42,703 nt of DNA from Bacteroidales bacterium M5 (GTDB lineage: Bacteria > Bacteroidota > Bacteroidia > Bacteroidales > Muribaculaceae), in contig LUJP01000091.1 of the NCBI GenBank assembly GCA_001689535.1, positions 1 to 42,703 on the forward strand, written 5' to 3'. The notes beneath the pieces were generated by a model. It searched no databases and was not told the origin of the DNA. It saw only the letters and a list, made by a program, of their open reading frames with translations. Positions 24,158 through 33,200 of the stretch are shown piece by piece (position 1 is the first letter of the stretch; every line of letters begins with the position of its first letter). Made by a program: the position numbers and the translations under genes.

Positions 24158-25378
24158 CTATTTGCGCGTTTCGGAAGTGGTCCAGTCGCGGGCCAGACCG
24201 CCTTCGCCGGTCTCTTTGTAAATGGAGGGAAGGTCGTGACCGGTCTGTTTCATGGCCTCGACCACGCGGTCGAACGACACGCGGTGAGCGCCGTCGGTAA
24301 AGGCCGAATATAGGTTGGCGTCGAGGGCGCGCGCGGCAGCGTAGGCATTACGCTCTATACAGGGAATCTGTACCAGGCCGCAAACCGGATCGCATGTCAT
24401 GCCGAGATGGTGCTCCAGACCCATCTCCGCGGCATATTCTATCTGGGCCGTGGAGCCGCCGAAAAGCTGATTGGCAGCGGCAGCAGCCATGGCACACGCC
24501 ACACCTACCTCGCCCTGACAGCCTACCTCGGCGCCTGATATCGATGCATTCTGTTTCACCACGTTGCCTATAAGTCCGGCGGTAGCGAGGGCGCGGAGTA
24601 TGCGTGCCTCGGAGAAATCGCGGCTCTTCTGCAGATGGTAGAGAACCGCCGGAAGCACTCCGCAAGAGCCGCAGGTAGGAGCAGTTACAATCTCGCCACC
24701 CGACGCGTTTTCCTCACTCACGGCTAGTGCATAGGCAAACACGAGGCCGCGCGACTGAAGATTGCTCTTATAGCCCTGCGCACGCACCAGATAGGTGACG
24801 GCGCGGCGCGGCAGCTTGAGCGGACCGGGCAGTACGCCCTCGCGGTCTATACCACGTTCAACTGCGGCACGCATCGTTTTCCATACCTTCGACAGGTAAT
24901 CCCATATCTCGGGGCCCTCACAAATCTCCACATACTCCCAGAAGCTGCGGCCGTTTTCCTGACACCACGCCATGATTTCGTTGAGAGTGTTGAGGGGATA
25001 GACCTCTTCCACCGTCACAGCATTCTTTTTGCCTTCCTCGGCAAGCGCGCCACCGCCTACGCTGAACACCGTCCAGTCATCAACCGCATTGCCCGCGGCA
25101 TCAAAAGCACGGAAACGCATTCCGTTGGGGTGGAACGGAAGGAACGTCTGTGGTTCCCATATAATCTCTACGGGAGCCGAAGGCTTAAGAGTGTCCTCGA
25201 TGGCCACATCTGTAAGGTGGCCGCGGCCTGTTGCGGCCAGACTGCCGTAAAGCGTCACCTCGAAACGGGCGGCTCCGGGATTGCGTTCAAGAAAAATGCC
25301 GGCCGCCTTGCGCGGACCCATGGTGTGTGAGCTCGAAGGGCCGGTGCCGATTCGGTAGAGTTCCCTGATGGATTGCAT
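24158..25378 (-). CDS. sdaA: L-serine ammonia-lyase (iron-sulfur, single-chain)
   Basis: This 406-aa enzyme deaminates L-serine to pyruvate and ammonia. The start at 25378 gives 'MQSIRELYRIGTGPSSSHTMGP', the standard N-terminus with the serine-loop motif. The open frame continues 38 codons upstream but lacks coding character. The beta domain (about 1-150) and the catalytic alpha domain (about 165-400) are fused, as in E. coli SdaA/SdaB. Candidate [4Fe-4S] cysteines lie in 'TCGSCGVLPA' and 'CDPVCGLVQIPC'. The usual length is 400-455 aa. No promoter of consensus form was seen upstream, and there is no strong terminator directly downstream. Confidence 0.95.
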   Translation of the reverse strand: MQSIRELYRIGTGPSSSHTMGPRKAAGIFLERNPGAARFEVTLYGSLAATGRGHLTDVAIEDTLKPSAPVEIIWEPQTFLPFHPNGMRFRAFDAAGNAVDDWTVFSVGGGALAEEGKKNAVTVEEVYPLNTLNEIMAWCQENGRSFWEYVEICEGPEIWDYLSKVWKTMRAAVERGIDREGVLPGPLKLPRRAVTYLVRAQGYKSNLQSRGLVFAYALAVSEENASGGEIVTAPTCGSCGVLPAVLYHLQKSRDFSEARILRALATAGLIGNVVKQNASISGAEVGCQGEVGVACAMAAAAANQLFGGSTAQIEYAAEMGLEHHLGMTCDPVCGLVQIPCIERNAYAAARALDANLYSAFTDGAHRVSFDRVVEAMKQTGHDLPSIYKETGEGGLARDWTTSETRK

Positions 25379-25468
25379 AATATATTCTGATTTAAGGATT
25401 TTACATGTTAACTGTATTACGTTAGGGAGAACCGGACTCTTTAGATAACCGAAATTCCGGTATCCCCG

Positions 25469-25525
25469 GAAAAACCGCGGTTCCCGTCGCACGAACCTCC
25501 AGAGAGGCCAGCGCCGGGAACCGTG
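25469..25525 (-). terminator. Terminator after the PpiD-like gene
   Basis: Arms at 25476-25486 and 25515-25525 pair over 11 bp with one G-T pair. On the minus strand they are followed by a run of T's (25474-25470). The hairpin starts 43 bp past the stop at 25569. The loop region is 28 nt. Confidence 0.75.
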
Positions 25526-25568
25526 ATATTTTACTGTATAGTATCTGTAAGCTCAAGGCCGCGGCATA

Positions 25569-27650
25569 TCACTCGCGGAAGAACTTGTAGATATTGTTCT
25601 GGACCTTCTTGTTGCCGAGGAGCACAGCGGTGATATTCTGGGCGAGGCTCTGCGGACCGAGTGTGCGGGCATACTGCATGGAAGCCTCACGGAATTCGTA
25701 GGGACGGCCCTCGGTGTCAATGTCGGTAACCTCTACCACCAGCACACCGGTGTTGCCCTTCATCGGGCCAACGGTCTTGCCTTTGGGTGTTACGGAAACC
25801 ACACCTGCCACTTCTGCACCTGCGAAACCGGGGTTGAATACATTAATCTGACCGAAGTTCACGGTTGCGGAATCAACATCCACGCCCATAGCCTTGGCAT
25901 ATTCAGCAACAGTCTTGCCTTTGCCTGCATATTCGCTGATGAGGAACTCGGCTTTCTTGTTGTTGCGCACCTCGGCGGTGAGGATAGCCTTTACCTGAGG
26001 ATCGCTCACGGGAGTAAAGTCTTTGTAGATGTCGTCGAGAGAGACAGCCACAAAGCGACCGGTCTGCTCGTTGCCGAAGATACCGCTCACAGCACCCTTC
26101 TTGGCGTCAAGCGCCCAGGCAACCACATTGCGGGTATCGGGAATGCCGTTGAGAAGCGGAGTCGAGTCTGACACTCGTGCGGGGATGGCCTGATAACCTG
26201 CGGCAGCGGCGCTGTCGGCGAAAGCAGCAGCTGTCTTATGCTCGGCAACGTATTTCTGAAGTTTGTCCTGAAGAGCGTTTACGGTGGTAACAGAAGGCTC
26301 TACTGTGAACGAAACCACTGCAAGGTCAACAACCGAAACCGGCGCGCGGCGGTTGCGCACACGTATCAGGGTGTTCTGAGTGGCGGTCGATGCGGTGTCG
26401 GCCACTACAACAGTGCCAAGGCCCACCGATGCGAGACGGTCCTTGAACTGGGCCACCTGAGGATCGAGAAGCGAAAGCCAGATGCTGTCGTTGCCGTTGG
26501 CCACTGCGGTAAGAGTGCCCATATCGTCAAGCTTGGTGCCGTTGTTCATAGCGGTCAGCACCGAGTCCATAGCTTCTTTGCTGCCCTGAACGTTCACGAT
26601 GTCCACGAGCACGGAGTCTGTCTGGTTGGAGCGTCCGAACACTTTTGCGAGAGTGAAGTCGTTGCCTACACGGCTCACAAGCGCTGCACGGCCGGCGGCT
26701 GCGCTGTCGGCAAACTGCTTGATGCGTTCGTCGGCAAGGTTCTGCGAGGCGATTGTGCGGCGGTCGGCCACGAAATCGGTGTAGTCGGCTATGCCTTCAA
26801 GGTCGGCCTTCTCGTTGAGGGCGGCAATGGCGTTCTCCACGCGCTTCTCGGCGGCGGTTACATCTTCCTGCGAGGGAGTGATCTCCACGCTTATGTAGCT
26901 TACCATGCGCACGGGCTCTGAAAGAGCGTAGTCCTGCTTGTTTTTCTGCCACTGCTGCTCAAGCTCCTGGGGAGTCACGGCGAAACGCTCGTCGTTATCG
27001 GGAAGAGAGCTGAACGACTTGCGGGCGAATGCCACGTGACTCGTTGCAAGATTCTCGTCGTAGAGCTGCTTGGCATCGAGTTCGTTTGCCACGAGAGTGC
27101 CGAGGAAAAGTGTCTGGAATTTCTGGTTGAGGAGCATCTGCTCGGTCTGCTGCTCGAGCGACATCCAGTAGCTGCGCAGCTGAACGGCCATCTGTTCGTC
27201 AACGCCGTATTTTGCGGGATTGAAGGCCATGTCGTGGAGTTGCGAGGCCGAAGGAACGCCTACCTGCTGCTGTACCATACGGTCGAGCACGGGAGCACCG
27301 GTGCCGAGCATGGCGTTGCTGAGCTCGCTGTCGGTAACGGTAAGACCGAGTTTATCGAATTCGTTCTTGAAAAGAACCTGACCCACCATGTTGCTGAGCA
27401 CCTGCTGCTGGAGCGAGGGATAGTCGACCTTGCGACCCGAAGACTGGGCCTGCTGAGCGGCCTGCTCTACGTTGCGCTGGAACTCCTGAACGTCTATTGA
27501 GGTTCCGTCCACTTTCGCAATTGTGGAACCGGTGCCGAACAGAGTGCGGCCCGATGTGAAGAAGTCACCAATCACGAAAGCCAGGAGGCCGGCTCCGATA
27601 ATGATGAGCACAAGCACTGATTTGCTTCTGATTTTCTGTAATGTTGCCAT
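25569..27650 (-). CDS. PpiD-like periplasmic chaperone/peptidyl-prolyl isomerase (SurA_N, rotamase)
   Basis: This 693-aa protein has a short cytosolic N-terminus and one transmembrane helix ('VLVLIIIGAGLLAFVIGDFFTSG', about 13-35), typical of PpiD. A SurA N-terminal chaperone domain follows (about 40-185, 'VDGTSIDVQEFQRNVEQAAQQ'), then a long coiled and parvulin-like region. In E. coli PpiD helps outer-membrane proteins leave the SecYEG translocon. The parvulin active-site residues are not clearly conserved, so it may act as a chaperone only. Length matches the roughly 700-aa Bacteroidota form. It has its own promoter with a structured leader, downstream of metK. Confidence 0.92.
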   Translation of the reverse strand: MATLQKIRSKSVLVLIIIGAGLLAFVIGDFFTSGRTLFGTGSTIAKVDGTSIDVQEFQRNVEQAAQQAQSSGRKVDYPSLQQQVLSNMVGQVLFKNEFDKLGLTVTDSELSNAMLGTGAPVLDRMVQQQVGVPSASQLHDMAFNPAKYGVDEQMAVQLRSYWMSLEQQTEQMLLNQKFQTLFLGTLVANELDAKQLYDENLATSHVAFARKSFSSLPDNDERFAVTPQELEQQWQKNKQDYALSEPVRMVSYISVEITPSQEDVTAAEKRVENAIAALNEKADLEGIADYTDFVADRRTIASQNLADERIKQFADSAAAGRAALVSRVGNDFTLAKVFGRSNQTDSVLVDIVNVQGSKEAMDSVLTAMNNGTKLDDMGTLTAVANGNDSIWLSLLDPQVAQFKDRLASVGLGTVVVADTASTATQNTLIRVRNRRAPVSVVDLAVVSFTVEPSVTTVNALQDKLQKYVAEHKTAAAFADSAAAAGYQAIPARVSDSTPLLNGIPDTRNVVAWALDAKKGAVSGIFGNEQTGRFVAVSLDDIYKDFTPVSDPQVKAILTAEVRNNKKAEFLISEYAGKGKTVAEYAKAMGVDVDSATVNFGQINVFNPGFAGAEVAGVVSVTPKGKTVGPMKGNTGVLVVEVTDIDTEGRPYEFREASMQYARTLGPQSLAQNITAVLLGNKKVQNNIYKFFRE

Positions 27651-27700
27651 TTATAATTACTATGATTTTTGTATTTTCTGTGGAATCATGGGTTACGATT

Positions 27701-27728
27701 GTTCGCGCCGGAACACTCAGGCGCGAAC
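27701..27728 (-). promoter_or_regulatory. Perfect hairpin at the start of the PpiD-like gene leader
   Basis: GTTCGCGCC (27701-27709) pairs with GGCGCGAAC (27720-27728) around a 10-nt loop. It begins 6 nt after the -7 box, at or next to the predicted transcription start. No T-run follows on either strand, so it is not a terminator. Confidence 0.6.
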
Positions 27729-27734
27729 ATCGCA

Positions 27735-27765
27735 CAAAGATAAGTCTTTTTCCCGTTCATACAAA
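27735..27765 (-). promoter_or_regulatory. Strong promoter for the PpiD-like gene
   Basis: On the minus strand TTTG (27765-27762) and TATCTTTG (27742-27735) are spaced by 19 nt. The leader to 27650 is about 78 nt. Confidence 0.8.
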
Positions 27766-27805
27766 ATTTTACCGCCGGCGCAGCCTTATTTTGGCATAAA
27801 ACGGC

Positions 27806-29137
27806 TTATTTGAGGCCGAAGGCTTTGCGGAACTTGTCTACGAGGTCGAGCTCCTCCCATGTGAAGAGACGTACTTCCATATCGCGCACCGGGCAGTCCT
27901 TGGAAGCGAAGCTCTTCCTTACGGTGACGGGCTTGCGGCCCATGTGGCCGTACGATGCCGTCTCACGATACATCGGGGTGCGGAGTTTCAGACGCTCCTC
28001 TATGGCGTGAGGGGTCATATCCACTATCTCCGACACTTTATCGGAAATCTCAGCATCGGTCATGTCCACATGCGCTTTGCCGAAAGTATTGACGTAAAGG
28101 CTCACGGGACGTGCGATGCCTATGGCGTAGGCCACCTGCACCAGGGCCTCGTCGGTCACGCCGGCTGCCACGAGATTCTTGGCTATGTGGCGGGCGGCAT
28201 AGGCTGCCGAGCGGTCAACCTTCGAGGGGTCTTTGCCCGAGAAAGCGCCGCCACCGTGCGCTCCGCGGCCGCCGTAGGTATCCACTATTATCTTACGGCC
28301 GGTAAGTCCGGTGTCGCCGTGGGGACCGCCTATCACGAATTTTCCGGTGGGATTCACATGGATTATGGTCTTATGGTCAATCATGGCGGCCACGCTTCCG
28401 GGAAGCTTGGCCTTCACACGTGGTATGAGTTCATTGACCACATCATCCTTTATGCGACGGAGCATCTCCTCGTCGGCCTGGCGCTGTGATTTCATGCCGG
28501 CGATGGGTTTCACGAATTCATCGTGCTGTGTCGAGATCACTATGGTGTGCACTCTCACGGGCTGTCCGTCGGGAGTATATTCCACCGTCACCTGGCTTTT
28601 GGCGTCGGGACGCAGATAGGTTCTTTTCTTTCCGTGGATGTCAATATAGGTCATGGCATCCTCCGAGCGGCGCAGCGCGGCGAGCTCGGTAAGGAGAAGA
28701 TGGCTAAGCTCTATGGGGAGAGGCATGTAGTTTTCGGTCTCGTTGCATGCGTAGCCGAACATCATGCCCTGGTCGCCTGCTCCCTGCTCCTCTTTCGTGG
28801 CGCGCTCCACACCGCGGTTTATGTCGGCGCTCTGCTCGTGCAGGGCCGACAGCACTCCACACGATTCCGCCTCGAATTTCAGTTCGCTGCGGTTGTAGCC
28901 TATATCTGAAATCACACGGCGCACGGTTTCCATCAGATCCACATAGGCCGAGCTTTTCACCTCGCCGGCCACTGTCACATGGCCTGTGGTCACGAGCGTC
29001 TCGCATGCCACCTTTGAATCAGGGTCCTGCGCCAGGAATTCATCGAGTATGGCATCGGAAATCTGGTCGGCCACCTTATCGGGATGTCCTTCGGACACCG
29101 ATTCCGATGTAAAGAGATAGTTTTTTGTCTTGTCCAT
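27806..29137 (-). CDS. metK: S-adenosylmethionine synthetase
   Basis: This 443-aa cytosolic enzyme makes SAM from methionine and ATP. Signatures seen are 'TSESVSEGHPDKVADQISDA' at the N-terminus, which carries the catalytic His and the ATP-binding Asp, then 'GAGDQGMMFGYA' and the P-loop-like 'GGGAFSGKDPSKVDRSAAY'. It is some 50 residues longer than E. coli MetK, with the extra length between the second and third domains, as in other Bacteroidales. The gene is preceded by a long leader with a SAM-II-like element. This suggests SAM feedback on its own synthesis. No clear terminator separates it from the downstream PpiD-like gene, which has its own promoter. Confidence 0.96.
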   Translation of the reverse strand: MDKTKNYLFTSESVSEGHPDKVADQISDAILDEFLAQDPDSKVACETLVTTGHVTVAGEVKSSAYVDLMETVRRVISDIGYNRSELKFEAESCGVLSALHEQSADINRGVERATKEEQGAGDQGMMFGYACNETENYMPLPIELSHLLLTELAALRRSEDAMTYIDIHGKKRTYLRPDAKSQVTVEYTPDGQPVRVHTIVISTQHDEFVKPIAGMKSQRQADEEMLRRIKDDVVNELIPRVKAKLPGSVAAMIDHKTIIHVNPTGKFVIGGPHGDTGLTGRKIIVDTYGGRGAHGGGAFSGKDPSKVDRSAAYAARHIAKNLVAAGVTDEALVQVAYAIGIARPVSLYVNTFGKAHVDMTDAEISDKVSEIVDMTPHAIEERLKLRTPMYRETASYGHMGRKPVTVRKSFASKDCPVRDMEVRLFTWEELDLVDKFRKAFGLK

Positions 29138-29297
29138 TTCTTGAAGTTGTTTGTAGTTTGCCTCTATTGTCTGAAAGCGTACAAAAAAATGAACCGGCTT
29201 CGACTCTGTGCACTCCCTGCTGGGGAGGACATGATGCCAAAACCGGAAAACGGCAGCGCGTCGCTTATGGACGATGTTATCGCAAGTAAACGGGGCT

Positions 29298-29349
29298 TTG
29301 CGGTTTTAGCATTTTTTGGAGTGGTTGCAAGCAGCCAAATTTGTCCACT
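29298..29349 (-). ncRNA. SAM-II-like riboswitch in the metK leader
   Basis: The minus strand shows the SAM-II order. The P1 arm AGTGG (29349-29345) is followed by an A/T-rich loop with 'AAATTTGGCTGC', then TTGCAA (29330-29325) and the P1 partner CCACT (29324-29320). An A-rich linker and GCTAAAA (29310-29304) follow. The 'ATTT...TTGCA' and 'GCTAAA' blocks are the family's conserved nucleotides. A pseudoknot could form between loop GGCT and AGCC just 3' of the element. The call is from memory of the consensus and was not scored against a model. Confidence 0.65.
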
Positions 29350-29383
29350 ATCAGATTCCGGGGCAGCCCGGAATTATAGAGCG

Positions 29384-29414
29384 CAAATTTACACATTTCC
29401 CTGCATTCAGCAAA
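29384..29414 (-). promoter_or_regulatory. Strong promoter for metK
   Basis: On the minus strand TTTG (29414-29411) and TAAATTTG (29391-29384) are spaced by 19 nt. Transcription would start near 29377, about 240 nt before the metK start codon. The 296-bp gap is thus a leader, not empty space. It also contains hairpins ATTCCGG/CCGGAAT at 29354-29373 and CTCCC/GGGAG near 29212-29226. Confidence 0.8.
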
Positions 29415-29433
29415 CTGTAAAAACCTAAATTCG

Positions 29434-29962
29434 TCAAATTTTAAGTTTTATATGTATGCGTTCGAGAAGGCCCGTCACGGCTATCGCCAGAAGTGAAAAG
29501 CACATACAGTTCAGTAGCCCCGGCAGCCCGTGGGTGAGCGCGTCGGGGAGCACTATTCCTGTCACATCGGAAAAGCCATAGAAAACATGGCACGATATAA
29601 GCCGTAAGCTTCGCCGTTCCGGCAGGACGAATCAGCGCGAACCATCCGTCAAGCCGGTGCGAAGCCATGAACGAAAGTATCGCATACATGGCCGTAGACA
29701 GAGCTATGACAAAGAACACCCATGGGGGCGTGGCACCGATTTTGGACACAATCCAGAAATGCCAGCTCACCGCGCCCAGCGCGGCGAAAACCGCGGCAAT
29801 GCCCATGGTCCACGCCATCCGTTTGCGTTCAGGCATGTCGGCATACCTCGCGCCAAGCATCGTCAGCAGCAGCCCCGACATGGTCATGACGCAGCAGGCG
29901 CCATTGCCTATGTGGAGCATCCCCAGCACCCCGTCGTAGAAATTGGGACGCGGGATTACCAT
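29434..29962 (-). pseudogene. NagX/DUF5009-like acyltransferase remnant, frameshifted
   Basis: Coding potential runs from 29962 ('MVIPRPNFYDGVLGMLHIGNG') through transmembrane helices to 'FALIRPAGTAKLTAYIVPCF', typical of the C-terminal part of DUF5009 / heparan-alpha-glucosaminide N-acetyltransferase-like membrane proteins. At about 29578-29586 the frame breaks. In another frame the family C-terminus resumes ('YGFSDVTGIVLPDALTHGLP') and ends at 29434 with 'LERIHIKLKI'. One extra T in a T-run, or loss of one CT, explains the break. The N-terminal half of the family is absent. Such proteins acetylate amino-sugar ends at the inner membrane; this copy should be inactive. Confidence 0.75.
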
Positions 29963-30156
29963 CCGCTGGCTTTCCCCGGCTGCAGGTCAATGGCCTGCCG
30001 GCTCAGCCCCGGGTCGGTCACCGGAGACTCCCCGTTCTCGACAAGCGCGAGAACATCCTCATACTGCACCTGATAGCCGGGATGAAGATTGTCGATACCC
30101 GCCTTTATCTGACACCCGGTGTCGCGCATCTGTATCCAGTCGGTCGGTTGTGTCAT
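29956..30156 (-). pseudogene. Unrecognised short open frame between the rpoC terminator and the NagX-like remnant
   Basis: The frame starts at ATG 30156 (or 30177) inside a tandem repeat and reads 'MTQPTDWIQMRDTGCQIKAG' onward to a TAA at 29958-29956, about 66 codons. It overlaps the start of the NagX-like remnant by 7 bp. There is no hydrophobic segment and no recognised domain. It may be a leftover of a gene that once stood beside the acyltransferase. I am not sure it is coding. Confidence 0.25.
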
Positions 30157-30188
30157 GATAAAATAAAGTTGTGTCATGATAAAATAAA
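30147..30188. repeat. Tandem duplication of 21 bp
   Basis: The unit beginning GTTGTGTCATGATAAAATA occurs twice without gap, at 30147-30167 and 30168-30188, identical in all 21 positions. It forms the T-rich tail of the rpoC terminator on the minus strand and contains two in-frame ATGs. Confidence 0.9.
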
Positions 30189-30232
30189 AGAGAGGACGCC
30201 CCGGTCAGTTATGACGTTGGGGCGTCCTCTCT
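30189..30232 (-). terminator. Terminator of the ribosomal-protein/RNA polymerase operon
   Basis: AGAGAGGACGCCCC (30189-30202) pairs perfectly with GGGGCGTCCTCTCT (30219-30232) over 14 bp. On the minus strand it is followed by 'TTTTATTTTATC' (30188 down). It starts 65 bp after the rpoC stop. The trailer between them (30233-30297) holds nothing else. Confidence 0.9.
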
Positions 30233-30297
30233 GTGTATCAGATTTGTCCTGTGCCGTCCTGAGGAGTCATTCCGGGCGGCAGCGGAGGAACGGGGTA

Positions 30298-33200
30298 TCA
30301 GTCGTTGTCGGAATGCGAGTCGATTACGGCAGCTTCCTCAAACAGGCCCTCGATATCGTCCTTCGATCCTACAACCAGACGGTCGTATTCGCGCAGACCG
30401 GTACCGGCAGGTATCAGGTGTCCGCAGATTACGTTCTCCTTCATGCCCTCGAGCGTGTCGGTCTTGCCGTTGATAGCGGCTTCGTTGAGCACCTTGGTGG
30501 TCTCCTGGAACGAAGCGGCCGACATGAAGCTGGTGGTCTGGAGAGCGGCGCGGGTGATACCCTGAAGTATCTGCTCGGAAGTGGCGGGCATTGCGTCGCG
30601 CACCTGGATGGGACGGAGGTCGCGGCGTTTCAGAGCCGAGTTCTCGTCGCGGAGCTTGCGGGCGGTGATTATCTGGCCAGGCTGCACGTTCTCGCTGTCG
30701 CCGGCATCGGTAACCACTTTCTTGCCCCAGATGCGGTCGTTCTCGTCCATGAAGGCGCGTTTGTCCACGATCTGCTGCTCGAGGAATATGGTGTCGCCCG
30801 GATCGATGATGTTGACTTTACGCATCATCTGGCGCACGATTACCTCGAAGTGCTTGTCGTTGATCTTAACGCCCTGCATACGGTAAACGTCCTGAACCTC
30901 GTTGACAATGTATTCCTGCACAGCCGTCGGACCCATGATGTTGAGGATGTCAGCGGGAGTGATGGCACCGTCGCTCAAGGGAGTGCCGGCACGCACGTAG
31001 TCATTTTCCTGAACGAGAATCTGCTTCGACAGGGGCACGAGATATTTCTTCACCTCGCCAAGACGCGAAGTCACGGTAATCTCGCGGTTGCCTCGTTTCA
31101 CCTTGCCCAGGTTGACCTCGCCGTCAATTTCGGCAACGATGGCGGGGTTGCTTGGGTTGCGGGCCTCGAAGAGCTCGGTAACGCGGGGCAGACCACCGGT
31201 GATGTCACCGGCGTTGCCGGCTGCACGCGGTATCTTCACGAAGATATCGCCAGGGTTGAGGGCAGCACCTTCGTCAACCATGAGGTGGGCTCCCACAGGG
31301 AGTGCGTAGGTCTTTACAACCTCGCCTGCCTCGTTGACAATCTGGGCTTCGGGAGCTTTTGTCTTGTCCTTGCTCTCGATTATGATCTTCTCGCGCAGAC
31401 CGGTCTGTTCGTCGGAATCCACACGGTAGGTGACGTTTTCAATCAGGTTCACATATTTAACCTTACCGCCGGCTTCGCTGACGATTACGGCGTTGAAGGG
31501 GTCCCAGTCGCAGATGAGGTCGCCTTTCTTCACGGTGTCGCCGCTGCTGAAGTAGAGCTTCGAACCGTATACGATGTTGGCGTTTGTAAGCATCATGCGG
31601 GTGTTGGGGTCGAGGATGCGCATTTCGGCAAGACGGCCGATGACAACCTCTACCTTGCGACCCTTGGCGTCGACTTCGTCGGTGGTCACGGTGCGGAGCT
31701 CGTCGATTTCGAGGATACCGTCGTAGCGCGACACGATGGAGTTGACGGCGGCGATGTTGGAGGCCACACCACCCACGTGGAATGTACGGAGGGTAAGCTG
31801 TGTACCGGGCTCGCCGATGGACTGCGCTGCAATCACGCCCACAGCCTCGCCTTTCTGAACCAGGCGGTTGTTGGCAAGGTTGCGGCCGTAGCACTTGGCG
31901 CATACGCCTTTCTTGCTCTCGCAGGTTAGTACCGAACGGATTTCAACCGATTCGATGGGCGACTTGTCGATGCGGTCGGCGGCTGCGTCGTTGATTTCCT
32001 CGCCGGCGGCAACTATGAGCTCGCCGCTCACCGGGTCAACGATATCGTGAACCGACACACGGCCGAGTATGCGCTCTCCGAGCGATGCCACAACCTCGTC
32101 GTTGTTCTTGATTTCGGTGCATACGAGTCCGCGCAGGGTTCCGCAGTCCTCTTCGTTGATGATTACGTCGTGGGCCACGTCGACCAGACGGCGGGTAAGA
32201 TAACCGGCGTCGGCGGTCTTGAGCGCGGTGTCGGCAAGACCCTTGCGGGCACCGTGGGTCGAGATGAAGTATTCGAGCACGCTCAGACCTTCCTTGAAGT
32301 TGGCGAGAATCGGGTTCTCGATGATCTGACCGCCTTCTGCGCCGCTCTTCTGGGGCTTGGCCATAAGACCGCGCATACCGGAAAGCTGACGGATCTGATC
32401 CTTTGAACCACGGGCTCCCGAATCAAGCATCATGTACACGGGGTTGAAGCCCTGCTGGTCGGCCGAGATCTGCTTCATGAGCGTATCGGCCAGACGGGCG
32501 TTCACGTGCGTCCAGATATCGATGATCTGGTTGTAGCGCTCGTTGTTGGTGATGAAGCCCATGGCGTAGTTGTTGAGCACTTCCTGCACCTGCTCGTAGC
32601 CTTCGCGAACATATTCCTCTTTTTCCTTGGGGATAATCACATCGCCCAGGTTGAAGGAAAGGCCGCCCTTGAATGCCATGTAGTAACCGAGGTTCTTGAT
32701 GTCGTCGAGGAACTGTGCCGAACGCGGAATACCGCATTTCTTGATAACCTTGGAGATGATGTTGCGCAGCGATTTCTTTGAAAGAATCTCGTTGACGTAG
32801 CCTATCTCCTCGGGCACATACTGATTGACGAGCACGCGGCCCACGGAGGTGTTCTCCACAAGGTGCTCGATGGGGTTGCCGTTCTCGTCAACATCCTTGA
32901 CCATCACCGACACGGGAGCGTGGAGTGTCACGCGGCCCTCGTTGTAGGCAATCTGGGCTTCTTCGGGACCGTAGAATTTCAGGCCCTCGCCCTTGTCGCC
33001 CTTGCGGAGCTTGGTGATATAGTACAGACCGAGTACCATGTCCTGCGAGGGAACGGTGATAGGCGATCCGTTGGCGGGGTTGAGGATGTTGTGTGCGCCG
33101 AGCATGAGCATCTGCGCCTCGAGCACGGCCTCGTTGCCCAGGGGAAGGTGAACAGCCATCTGGTCACCGTCGAAGTCGGCGTTGAATGCCGTACATGCGA

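Noticed and set aside
27701..27728. Terminator of metK
   Set aside because: The hairpin is perfect but has no T-run on either side and lies downstream of a consensus promoter, so it belongs to the next transcript's leader.
29298..29391. SAM-I (S-box) riboswitch for the metK leader
   Set aside because: GCAACC and TGCTAA look like SAM-I pieces, but the GAGGGA block, the four-way junction and the long P1 are missing. SAM-II order fits better.
29084..29428. A 114-codon plus-strand frame covering the metK leader
   Set aside because: The region is better explained as the metK promoter and leader RNA. The frame overlaps the metK 5' end and has no recognised domain.
30082..31929. A 615-codon open frame on the plus strand opposite rpoC
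   Set aside because: It is antisense to a certain gene and rich in His, Val, Leu and Gly in the way frames opposite GC-rich codons are. No domain, no promoter.
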